Source: a virus. Taken from it: DNA of 64,000 nt. Below the pieces are notes generated by a model. It made no database searches and was not told the origin of the DNA. It saw nothing but the letters and a program-made list of their open reading frames with translations. The translations under genes were made by a program, and so were the position numbers. Shown here one piece after another: positions 43,443 to 50,483 of the stretch (the first letter of the stretch is position 1; every line of letters begins with the position of its first letter). Where the stretch lies: the IMG/VR virus record IMGVR_UViG_3300035698_008372, positions 1 to 64,000 of that record; one strand, given 5' to 3'.

Positions 43443-45365
43443 ATGAATCAAAGTGAACGCAGAACACAATTAGTTATATGGAGCGATAGTTATTATAATC
43501 AAAATATCTCAATCGTTCCCGACCATATATTTGACGAAGCACAGGCTTCGTATTTTAAAGATTTTAACGACCCCGAATTACTTTCTACAATTGGTTCTCC
43601 AGTTGTAAAATCGTCCGCTTGGGAAAAAGCAACTCACAAAATTCCAATGGGTTCACTCAGTAAAGTATCAACCGAATCGGAATTTTTAAAATGGTATTCT
43701 ACAGTAACTGGACAAGTTGTTCTGTCCGAAAAGCTCGATGGAATTTCAATTGATTTGGAATATCAAGAAGGTATTTTTATCCGTGGCATCACCAGAGGTG
43801 ATGGTATTGTGGGTGAAGATATCACAGTCAATGTTAAACAGATGAAGGGATTTATTCCCCAATTGATTAACAATGATACGGTATCAGTTCGTGGTGAGAT
43901 TGTTATACTTGAAAACGATTTTGATAAAATTGTTGAACTTCAAAAATTACGTGGTGACGATCCAATCAAAAATCCTCGAAATGGGGCAGGCGGAAAAGCC
44001 CGTGACCGTGAAGGAATTTACGCTGGATATCTGACAATCAAATGTTATGATACGTCAAATACCGGACCCAAAGATGTGGAATTTAATTGGTTGGAAAGCC
44101 AAGGATTTAAGACTCCAAACTGGGGAGTATATTTTAATAGTGGCACTATTCTAGCCGTATATAATGTGTATGAAGAGGACACTCGTGCAAGTCTAGATTA
44201 TGAAATTGATGGACTTGTATTGGAAATTAACGACCCCAAAATTCGTGAAGAATTGGGATACAAAGACGGGCGTCCAAAGTTTGCAAAGGCATTCAAGTTC
44301 GCGAGTCTAAAAGCCAAAACTCAGATTGAAGGTATTGAATGGTCACTCGGCAAGAGTGGAACCATTACCCCAGTTGCATTGTTGAAGCCCGTTCACATGG
44401 GCGGTGTGACTGTACAACGTGCAAGTCTGGCTAATCTAGCTCGTTTCGAAGAAATGGGATTGCACATTCATGATGAGGTTGTTGTGTCTAGGCGGGGTGA
44501 TGTGATTCCATATATTGAATCCATTTCTAGACCTATGAGGGGTGACAAATTCAAAGCACCCGAGCGCTGTCCAACCTGTGACAAACTCGTTATCAAAGAT
44601 GACAAGTTCCTTAGATGTATCAACCCAACATGTTCGGGAGCAATCATCGGTGGAATTATCAAATGGATTAACAAATCCGATATGTCTGGTGATGGACTTG
44701 GGGGATCAACCATTGAAAAATTAGTTGATTTGGGATTTGTGAACACTCCGGCAGACTTATACAAATTGTCGGTAAATGACTTTCTAACATTACCAGGATT
44801 CGCTACACGATCGGCAAACAAAATGCACGACATTATTCAGAGCCACAAAACGATTTCATTAGCTGATTTCGTGGGTGGGTTGAACTTGGGACACTTTGGT
44901 TCATCATTGACTAAATTATTGATAGATGCGGGATATGATTCACTTGAAAAGCTACAAAATTTAGCAGTATGGGATATCATGGGAGTCCCAGGATTCGGCA
45001 AATCACGGGCACAAGATTTTGTTTCAAGCCTATCGAATAAAAAGAGTGTGGTCGATGATTTACTATTATATGTGTCTATAGAGAAGGATGCACCAAAAAT
45101 GGTTGCAGATTCAAATGGATTAAACGGAATGAGCTTTTGTTTCACAGGTGCTATCCACAAAATCGGTGAAGATGGAAAACGCCTGACTCGTAAAGATATG
45201 GAAAAATTGGTATTGATGAACGGAGGAGATACTTCCAATGTCAAGAAAGGACTTACATATCTTGTACAGGCCGACCCCGATAGTGTGAGTTCCAAAACAA
45301 TCAAAGCTTCAAAATTCGGAGTTGAAATTCTGAGTGAATCTAAATTTTTCGAAATGATTGATTAA
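43443..45365 (+). CDS. ligA: NAD-dependent DNA ligase
   Basis: A 640-residue ligase that seals nicks using NAD+. The adenylated Lys is K97 in SEKLDGIS. An OB-fold region (VVVSRRGDVIPYIESISRP), a four-Cys zinc finger (CPTCDKLVI, CINPTC), a helix-hairpin-helix region (LTLPGFATRSANKMHDII) and a C-terminal BRCT domain (FCFTGAIHKIGEDGKR) follow. All Trp codons are TGG. T4 itself uses an ATP ligase, so this NAD-type gene is a notable difference. It has its own early promoter and terminator and sits in the tail gene block. Confidence 0.95.
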   Translation: MNQSERRTQLVIWSDSYYNQNISIVPDHIFDEAQASYFKDFNDPELLSTIGSPVVKSSAWEKATHKIPMGSLSKVSTESEFLKWYSTVTGQVVLSEKLDGISIDLEYQEGIFIRGITRGDGIVGEDITVNVKQMKGFIPQLINNDTVSVRGEIVILENDFDKIVELQKLRGDDPIKNPRNGAGGKARDREGIYAGYLTIKCYDTSNTGPKDVEFNWLESQGFKTPNWGVYFNSGTILAVYNVYEEDTRASLDYEIDGLVLEINDPKIREELGYKDGRPKFAKAFKFASLKAKTQIEGIEWSLGKSGTITPVALLKPVHMGGVTVQRASLANLARFEEMGLHIHDEVVVSRRGDVIPYIESISRPMRGDKFKAPERCPTCDKLVIKDDKFLRCINPTCSGAIIGGIIKWINKSDMSGDGLGGSTIEKLVDLGFVNTPADLYKLSVNDFLTLPGFATRSANKMHDIIQSHKTISLADFVGGLNLGHFGSSLTKLLIDAGYDSLEKLQNLAVWDIMGVPGFGKSRAQDFVSSLSNKKSVVDDLLLYVSIEKDAPKMVADSNGLNGMSFCFTGAIHKIGEDGKRLTRKDMEKLVLMNGGDTSNVKKGLTYLVQADPDSVSSKTIKASKFGVEILSESKFFEMID

Positions 45366-45387
45366 GATTTTCAAACAACACCCTACA

Positions 45388-45414
45388 GAGCCCCATTTAT
45401 TGGGGCTTTTTTTG
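45388..45414 (+). terminator. Rho-independent terminator after ligA
   Basis: AGCCCC / GGGGCT with loop ATTTATT, followed by seven T residues. Confidence 0.9.
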
Positions 45415-45433
45415 CGAAAAGCGAAAATAACGG

Positions 45434-45462
45434 TTGACTTTGTCGTTTTTATCTTGTATCTT
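45434..45462 (+). promoter_or_regulatory. Early promoter TTGACT-17-TATCTT
   Basis: It has the standard core, followed by the full leader CAGGTATGATAAGAAAAGGA; nearly identical to 28865. Confidence 0.93.
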
Positions 45463-45488
45463 CAGGTATGATAAGAAAAGGAAACAAA

Positions 45489-45956
45489 ATGTATTCAGTT
45501 AAAAATGTAAAAACATTTCCAGGTCATGATGACGGATTGGGAATGAATTGTAATTTGTATAAGAACAACAAAAAGGTGGCCACAGTTCACGATGACGCGT
45601 GGGGAGGGGCATTTCATTTCAATTGGGTCAATAACACCGAATCGGATATTTTGGATAACTATTTAGAAACATTTCCAAAATATTTCTTTATTGATGAAAT
45701 GCATACTCATACCCAAGATACATTTGTAGACAAATTGGTCATGAATGTATTGATCGGGAAAGAGGCCAAAGTGGCATTGAGAAAACGATTTATCCTTATT
45801 ACGGATGAGGGAAACTTCTTACAATTTAAGAAAAATGGTTGTACCCTTGAATCGTTTGGAACGTATATCGACGAATCAAAGCAGTATAATGGTGAAGTTG
45901 CAAACCTAATGGATTTCGATAAGTTTTTAGAATTATATAAGGAATATATCAAATGA
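45489..45956 (+). CDS. Hypothetical protein
   Basis: A 155-residue protein (MYSVKNVKTFPGHDDGLGMN). AAAAGGA lies 8 bases upstream. The sequence has an N-terminal beta-rich part and a helical C-terminus (LMDFDKFLELYKEYIK). It overlaps the next gene by four bases (ATGA, where the gene itself ends in TGA). If TGA were read as Trp it would extend; see 45953. No family recognised. Confidence 0.55.
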   Translation: MYSVKNVKTFPGHDDGLGMNCNLYKNNKKVATVHDDAWGGAFHFNWVNNTESDILDNYLETFPKYFFIDEMHTHTQDTFVDKLVMNVLIGKEAKVALRKRFILITDEGNFLQFKKNGCTLESFGTYIDESKQYNGEVANLMDFDKFLELYKEYIK

Positions 45957-46219
45957 GAAATGTAAAATTTACTCAAAAAGAATGGGTTGAATTGTACCCA
46001 TTATATACACATGGCATTAAGGCTACTGGAGATTGGGTAGAAGGTATTCAGTACATTGAAGAAATGTTGACTGATAGACAATACAATTTCCTAATGGGGT
46101 TCGCTATGTGGATTGTAGCTGGCGGGGTTGAAGATTTTTATGGTCAGGAAATGGAAGTACGTGCCTTTGGTAGTGGTAACTATATCCAACGATTTCAAGA
46201 ATACAAGAGTGGGGTATAA
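45953..46219 (+). CDS. Small hypothetical protein
   Basis: An 88-residue protein (MRNVKFTQKEWVELYPLYTH) whose ATG overlaps the end of the preceding frame in ATGA. It contains a helical middle (FLMGFAMWIVAGGVEDFYG). Function unknown. Confidence 0.55.
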   Translation: MRNVKFTQKEWVELYPLYTHGIKATGDWVEGIQYIEEMLTDRQYNFLMGFAMWIVAGGVEDFYGQEMEVRAFGSGNYIQRFQEYKSGV

Positions 46220-46220
46220 T

Positions 46221-46529
46221 ATGTCGGTACATAGTGATAGACTTGCACAATTTCTGGATGTATCATACAGTGGTCGTAAACTTTTGAAACACCATAATTT
46301 GGATGAATATGGTACGTGGCATGTTAGAGGTGAAGACCCCAATTGCGATATGGGTGGTCCTCATCACATGCCCGATCTTGGGTATTTTAAGGGGACACTT
46401 GAAGAAGTCATAAATCGTGCTGTCGACCTTCCGCGATTTTGGTCATGGGGAGGTGGTGGTGATATTTCAAAAGTGGTTGATAATGTAGTAACCACACTTT
46501 CGGAGCCGGCCGATGAAATGGAACAATAG
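46221..46529 (+). CDS. Hypothetical protein
   Basis: A 102-residue protein (MSVHSDRLAQFLDVSYSGRK) with a His/Pro-rich middle (PNCDMGGPHHMPDLG). A possible metal site is speculative. It is the last gene before the promoter at 46569. Confidence 0.55.
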   Translation: MSVHSDRLAQFLDVSYSGRKLLKHHNLDEYGTWHVRGEDPNCDMGGPHHMPDLGYFKGTLEEVINRAVDLPRFWSWGGGGDISKVVDNVVTTLSEPADEMEQ

Positions 46530-46568
46530 GATTAAGTTGAAAATAAACGTCAAAGTTGAAAATAACGC

Positions 46569-46597
46569 TTGACTTCGTCATTATTTCGTCGTATATT
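46569..46597 (+). promoter_or_regulatory. Early promoter TTGACT-17-TATATT
   Basis: TTGACT, 17 bases (with TTCGTC in place of TTTGTC overall) and TATATT, then CAGGTATGAAAGAAAAGG. Confidence 0.9.
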
Positions 46598-46623
46598 CAG
46601 GTATGAAAGAAAAGGATAACCAA

Positions 46624-46788
46624 ATGAGCAAGACTTTAAAAGATTTACAGGCAGAGAAAAGACAATTATTAGTAAAATTCGATAGAATCTGCAGTATGCA
46701 TTCGGGAGCGGATCATAGGGTTCAGAATATGTTGGTATTAATCAGAGAAAATAAAAGGGCAATCGCCAAAATGGGGGAAACCAAATAA
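46624..46788 (+). CDS. Small coiled-coil protein
   Basis: A 54-residue helical protein (MSKTLKDLQAEKRQLLVKFD). AAAAGGA precedes the start. Its TAA overlaps the following ATG by one base. Function unknown. Confidence 0.5.
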   Translation: MSKTLKDLQAEKRQLLVKFDRICSMHSGADHRVQNMLVLIRENKRAIAKMGETK

Positions 46789-46925
46789 TGACTATAGGCA
46801 AAGGAATCGCGTTTGGGTCACTATTTTTCTCGGTGGCACTGATTTGCATATTCGCACCGGCCGCGAGCTTCATCGCAATAGTTCTGGGGGTTATTGGGTC
46901 CATGTCAATCGCTGAGGCCGATTAA
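46788..46925 (+). CDS. Small membrane protein
   Basis: A 45-residue protein with two hydrophobic segments (FGSLFFSVALICIFA, FIAIVLGVIGSM). A 19-codon frame from 46925 (MPELLVIMGEAILLFLFLE) overlaps its stop and may be a second tiny membrane product. Function unknown. Confidence 0.45.
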   Translation: MTIGKGIAFGSLFFSVALICIFAPAASFIAIVLGVIGSMSIAEAD

Positions 46926-46984
46926 TGCCCGAGTTGCTTGTAATAATGGGTGAAGCGATTCTGCTATTCTTATTTTTGGAATAA

Positions 46985-47132
46985 TGATTTATAAACGAGT
47001 ACAAAGATAAAATTTTAGGGGGGCGTTGGTTACTCACCTACCACAGCCGGCGTCACCCCGCACCATTACAAAAACCCCCTCCTTTCTTATCACCTCTGGG
47101 GGTTTTTTCTTTGCCGCATTGCAAAATAACGG
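46985..47132 (+). other. Non-coding stretch with GC-rich segment and terminator
   Basis: No convincing gene. A GC-rich patch at about 47020-47065 (GGGGGGCGTTGG, CAGCCGGCGTCACCCC) stands out from the AT-rich background and can form imperfect pairing. It is followed by a terminator: AACCCCC and GGGGGTT around 47073-47104 with an 18-base loop and a T run. It may hold a small structured RNA. It was inspected for tRNA features and none were found. Confidence 0.35.
47071..47108 (+). terminator. Rho-independent terminator
   Basis: AACCCCC / GGGGGTT stem around a T-rich 18-base loop, then TTTTTTC. Confidence 0.75.
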
Positions 47133-47161
47133 TTGACTTTGTCAGTATAATCTTGTATCTT
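47133..47161 (+). promoter_or_regulatory. Early promoter TTGACT-17-TATCTT
   Basis: It has the standard core, followed by the leader CAGGTATGATAAGAAAAGGA, which serves the gene at 47188. Confidence 0.93.
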
Positions 47162-47187
47162 CAGGTATGATAAGAAAAGGAAAACAA

Positions 47188-47379
47188 ATGACAAATTTAC
47201 CATACACTTTTGATTTATTTTGGGATATCAAAGATACCGAAACACTTACAAGAGAGCTCAATTGGGCTATTGAAAAAGTTGGTGATATGATTGAGGCAAT
47301 GGAAGGTCATAAAATTGAAATGGCCCCTGACACCATCGAAAAATTGGACAAATTAAAAAAAATATTGGAGATCAAATAA
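47188..47379 (+). CDS. Small helical protein
   Basis: A 63-residue protein (MTNLPYTFDLFWDIKDTETL, then a helical Lys-rich end). AAAAGGA precedes the start. It overlaps the next ATG by one base. Function unknown. Confidence 0.55.
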   Translation: MTNLPYTFDLFWDIKDTETLTRELNWAIEKVGDMIEAMEGHKIEMAPDTIEKLDKLKKILEIK

Positions 47380-47585
47380 TGAGTGAGCGAGAATTCGTTT
47401 TAAGAGACGAAACAGGTGATAGGGATACTATTCTATTGATAACCCCAGATACTTGGACATTGAAAGTCGTTCAAGATTACATCAGTGGGTCAGATTATAG
47501 TGTATATGAATTTTCATATTGGTCTACTAAAATGGTCAATGATAATACATTGATTATGACAATTGAAGATTGGGAAAATAGGTAA
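47379..47585 (+). CDS. Small hypothetical protein
   Basis: A 68-residue acidic protein (MSEREFVLRDETGDRDTILL, SVYEFSYWSTKMVNDN). Coupled to the preceding gene. No family recognised. Confidence 0.55.
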   Translation: MSEREFVLRDETGDRDTILLITPDTWTLKVVQDYISGSDYSVYEFSYWSTKMVNDNTLIMTIEDWENR

Positions 47586-47586
47586 A

Positions 47587-47895
47587 ATGAAATATCTAGT
47601 ACGACCCCGTGATTTCCACATATACGAATTGGATGAATCCAATGGATGTTATAGATCGTATTCATGTAGAAGTGTAACATATTCAGATGGTACACGACCA
47701 AATGCCCAATCACATTTTACATTTGAAAATTTAACGGAAAATTATGATTTTATCAGTATTGATAATTCGGAACTTCCGGCCTATGAAGAAAAGCATCAAT
47801 TGTATTTGGACTATACATCATGGGCAACAAGATCAGATGGTCATGGTGGTTCAAAGGGTGGCACAATGGGAGAATATTTAAGGCGGAGAAAATGA
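47587..47895 (+). CDS. Hypothetical protein ending at TGA
   Basis: A 102-residue protein (MKYLVRPRDFHIYELDESNG, ending GTMGEYLRRRK). Its first stop is TGA 47893, overlapped by a following ATG in ATGA. With TGA as Trp it would continue about 21 codons to TAG near 47960 in a less coding-like sequence. This makes it a candidate for a true TGA stop in an early gene. Function unknown. Confidence 0.55.
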   Translation: MKYLVRPRDFHIYELDESNGCYRSYSCRSVTYSDGTRPNAQSHFTFENLTENYDFISIDNSELPAYEEKHQLYLDYTSWATRSDGHGGSKGGTMGEYLRRRK

Positions 47896-48031
47896 GAAAA
47901 AAATAAAAGCGTCAATCCTATTTTCGTTTATAATGGTGTTACTGCTCCAATATGTCACTAGTGGATTGTTATGGCTATGTTGGGGAGCGGCCCTATTTTT
48001 GGGCCAATTGATGATTTGGGAAGAATTATAA
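47892..48031 (+). CDS. Small membrane protein with -1 shift at A_AAA_AAA
   Basis: ATG 47892 (MRKK) meets TAA at 47904 in its own frame. The -1 frame from the A7 run (47897-47903) encodes a clear membrane protein (IKASILFSFIMVLLLQYVTS, LLWLCWGAALFLGQLMIW) to TAA 48029, directly before the next gene. A AAA AAA is a canonical -1 slippery heptamer in the right phase; a missing A in the sequence would explain it as well. Function unknown. Confidence 0.45.
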
Positions 48032-48032
48032 A

Positions 48033-48230
48033 ATGAATACTGTAAAGACTGCAAACGGCATTAGGGAAATCGTACCGGTATATTGTGAATGGACTGGAAA
48101 ACAATTGTGTTGGGCAACCGTACCCGAATGTCCAATAATGGAAGGTGCAACACCGGCGTATCTTAGTTTTAAAGTTGTTGATACCGACGGTAAGGTATTA
48201 ATGGATTTATCGGATTGTCATACATTCTAA
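48033..48230 (+). CDS. Small hypothetical protein
   Basis: A 65-residue protein (MNTVKTANGIREIVPVYCEW, ending VLMDLSDCHTF) of likely beta structure with three Cys. A terminator follows at 48251. No family recognised. Confidence 0.55.
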   Translation: MNTVKTANGIREIVPVYCEWTGKQLCWATVPECPIMEGATPAYLSFKVVDTDGKVLMDLSDCHTF

Positions 48231-48250
48231 AGCGTTTCATCTAACTACAC

Positions 48251-48279
48251 TTAGGGCTCTCTATTGAGGGCCTTTTTTG
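48251..48279 (+). terminator. Rho-independent terminator
   Basis: AGGGCTC and GAGGGCC form an imperfect stem around TCTATT, followed by a T run. Confidence 0.7.
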
Positions 48280-48352
48280 TGTCCAATAATAAAACTACTA
48301 AAAAACTCATAGGAAAAAAAACATGAAAACGGGCCGTTTTTTAAGTTTATGA

Positions 48353-48360
48353 TATTTATA
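48353..48360 (+). promoter_or_regulatory. T4-type late promoter TATTTATA
   Basis: GATATTTATATACGAATAA lies 42 bases before ATG 48402, upstream of the tail tube gene. Confidence 0.8.
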
Positions 48361-48401
48361 TACGAATAAAGATATTTTAAATTTAAACAAGGAGAATACA
48401 G

Positions 48402-48893
48402 ATGGCCGATTTGATTGATGCTTCTGAGATTTTTTTCACCCCATTCGAACCAAAGGTTAAAAACAGATATATAATGTATATCGAAGGAATCCCTGCATAT
48501 CTTATTAAGACCGCAGCAAGACCTTCAATCACGTTTGAAGAGATTGAATTAAATCATATAAATGTAAAACGATATGTAAAGGGCAAGGGTTCATGGGAAC
48601 CTTTGGATATTACTCTTTACGATCCAGTAGTTCCATCAGCTGCACAAGCGTGCATGGAATGGGTTCGTTTAGGACATGAATCTGTGACTGGCCGTGATGG
48701 TTATTCGGATTTTTACAAAAAAGATATTACCATTAATGTACTAGGACCCGTGGGCGACAAAGTCGAGGAGTGGACGCTAAAGGGAGCGTGGATTACCAAT
48801 TTCAATGGTAATGATTTAGACTGGGCATCCGGAGCTGACGCGATGGAAATTAGTCTGAGCCTTCGCTACGATTATGCAATTTTACAATACTAG
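48402..48893 (+). CDS. Tail tube protein (gp19-like)
   Basis: A 163-residue tail tube subunit that stacks into the DNA conduit inside the sheath. The N-terminus (MADLIDASEIFFTPFEPKVK) and EGIPAYLIKTAARPSITFEE fit gp19-like proteins, and size is close to T4 gp19 (163 residues). AAGGAG precedes the start. All Trp codons are TGG. Confidence 0.95.
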   Translation: MADLIDASEIFFTPFEPKVKNRYIMYIEGIPAYLIKTAARPSITFEEIELNHINVKRYVKGKGSWEPLDITLYDPVVPSAAQACMEWVRLGHESVTGRDGYSDFYKKDITINVLGPVGDKVEEWTLKGAWITNFNGNDLDWASGADAMEISLSLRYDYAILQY

Positions 48894-48902
48894 GAGATAC
48901 TC

Positions 48903-49091
48903 GTGGAACTAAAAAATAGAAAATTGACTGTAGCCGCGGTAGTATTTGCCGTGGCATCACTCATGCTATGGGGTGGGGCATTAACCGCTGTATTATGGGT
49001 GGAATTGGTAAAATGGATTCTAATCACATTTGCCGGTGGTAATGGATTTGAACACGCGGCTAGTGCATATAAAGCTAAAGCTGGAGAATAA
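48903..49091 (+). CDS. Small membrane protein
   Basis: A 62-residue protein starting at GTG 48903 (GGAG upstream) with one or two membrane segments (TVAAVVFAVASLMLWGGAL, LVKWILITFAGG). It stands between tube and baseplate genes; a holin-like role is possible but unsupported. Confidence 0.5.
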   Translation: MELKNRKLTVAAVVFAVASLMLWGGALTAVLWVELVKWILITFAGGNGFEHAASAYKAKAGE

Positions 49092-49100
49092 CAACATTAT

Positions 49101-49134
49101 GGGCACTCGATATCTAATTTGGGTGCCCTTTTTA
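49101..49134 (+). terminator. Rho-independent terminator
   Basis: GGGCAC / GTGCCC stem separated by a 16-base loop, followed by a T run. Confidence 0.75.
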
Positions 49135-49199
49135 AAATAATTTAATAAAGGTTTTTAACCAAAAACAAAAACAACGTAAGAAAACAAAGAGGAGTTATT

Positions 49200-49976
49200 A
49201 TGAGCGAAGAAATGAAATTTCCGAGTGAAATTGTTTCATTGCCGTCCAAGGGATTTTTCTATCCAGAAGATAGTCCATTGGCCAAAGGTGAATTAGAGAT
49301 GCGGTATATGACCGCTAAGGATGAAGATATTCTAACATCCCAAAATTTAATAAGAAGGGGGGTGGTTATCGACAAGTTATTAAAGTCCTTAGTAGTTGAC
49401 AAATCTATTAATTTAGATTCAATGCTTATTGGAGACAAAAATGCATTGATGGTAGCGGCCCGCGTATTAGGATATGGTAAAGATTACGGCTTTGAAGTAG
49501 ACTGCCCAGCCTGTACCGAACACAATAAGGATAATGTGGATTTAACCCAATTATCCGAAAAATCCGTCAGTTTTGATGGTCTTGAAAAGGGAGTAAATGA
49601 ATTCTCTTGAACACTTCCAAATTCCAAAGTTGAAGTAAAATTTAAATTGCTCACCCAAAAGGATGAACGTGAAATCGACGAGGAATTGAAGGGTCTTAAG
49701 AAAATCTCAAAGGGCTCTGGAGCCGATAGTGATATCACCACACGCCTGAAAAAGGTGTTACTTGAAGTTAATGGAAAATCCGAAAGGTCTTATATTAATG
49801 CATTTGTGGATACCAGCTTCCTAGCAGTGGATTCACTACCATTCAGAGAGCATCTAAAGAGTATTACTCCAGATGTGGATATGACATATTACTTTGAATG
49901 CTCATCCTGTTCACATGCAGAGGAGGTATCCGTCCCAATGACGGTTCAGTTTTTTTGGCCTTCCTCCAGAGTATAG
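49200..49976 (+). CDS. Baseplate hub assembly protein (gp26-like, T4_baseplate family)
   Basis: A 258-residue protein. The N-terminus SEIVSLPSKGFFYPEDSPLA, then GELEMRYMTAKDEDIL, is the T4_baseplate family signature. TGA 49608 is read as Trp (VNEFSWTLPNSKVEV), joining two parts. Two CxxC pairs (CPAC, CSSC) suggest a zinc site. The end reads TVQFFWPSSRV. The last ~20 codons overlap a gp51-like frame at 49915. Probably a tail chaperone or hub component for baseplate assembly. Confidence 0.85.
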
Positions 49977-50181
49977 GGTAACCGTACACGAGGAAATATA
50001 CACACTTTGTTATCATGGAAACGGCGGGTTCAATCATACCGAGGTATATCACATGCCAGTATGGCTCCGCCGTTTCTATATCAAAATGATACAAAAATCC
50101 CTTAAAGAAGAACAGGATGCATACGATGCATCCCAAGGTAAAAATAAGGGAATGGCCCGCGGTCCACAACTGAAAACTTAG
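49915..50181 (+). CDS. gp51-like baseplate assembly protein, overlapping frame
   Basis: An 88-residue frame from ATG 49915 to TAG 50179, +1 relative to the gp26-like gene. The main part, GLPPEYRVTVHEEIYTLCYH, then GGFNHTEVYHMPVWLRRFYI, is strongly coding and resembles gp51-type proteins. It could start at ATG 49915 (reading TGA 49939 as Trp) or be made by a +1/-2 shift at the T7 run 49950-49956. A shifted fusion would read VQFFGLPPEYR. The ATG has no good ribosome binding site. Confidence 0.7.
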
Positions 50182-50189
50182 GAATTTGA

Positions 50190-50197
50190 TATTTATA
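50190..50197 (+). promoter_or_regulatory. T4-type late promoter TATTTATA
   Basis: GATATTTATATGCGGAC lies 39 bases before ATG 50236. Confidence 0.8.
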
Positions 50198-50235
50198 TGC
50201 GGACAATCACATAAACAAAATCACGGAGATGCAAA

Positions 50236-50463
50236 ATGGGAATAATGGATATGCTAGATGATTTCTTATCTTTTTTACTTAGAAATGATAAGAAAGGCGC
50301 ACAAAAATATATAGAAAATCATCCAGAAATAAAAAAACATAAAAAGGAATTGAAGAAGGCTATAAAAGATGCCAATGACGCGTGGGACAAGGTGGATTTT
50401 TCCCAGCTTGAAAATGTTGTTACAAAAAAAGAATTCATGTCTGAGCATTTCAAACGAAAATAA
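50236..50463 (+). CDS. Small basic helical protein
   Basis: A 75-residue protein (MGIMDMLDDFLSFLLRNDKK) with a hydrophobic start and Lys-rich helical rest. CGGAG precedes the start. It lies directly before the tape measure gene. Function unknown. Confidence 0.6.
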   Translation: MGIMDMLDDFLSFLLRNDKKGAQKYIENHPEIKKHKKELKKAIKDANDAWDKVDFSQLENVVTKKEFMSEHFKRK

Positions 50464-50483
50464 ATTAATTAGGATCAACTAAA

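Noticed and set aside
46985-47070. tRNA gene, in particular a suppressor tRNA-Trp(UCA)
   Set aside because: I inspected gaps for a T-arm GTTCRA motif with paired acceptor ends and found none here. The visible pairing is too irregular for a tRNA. A software scan of the full genome is needed to exclude it.
24000-48230. CRISPR array or toxin-antitoxin system among the small genes
   Set aside because: No regularly spaced direct repeats were seen, and none of the small gene pairs showed recognisable toxin or antitoxin motifs.
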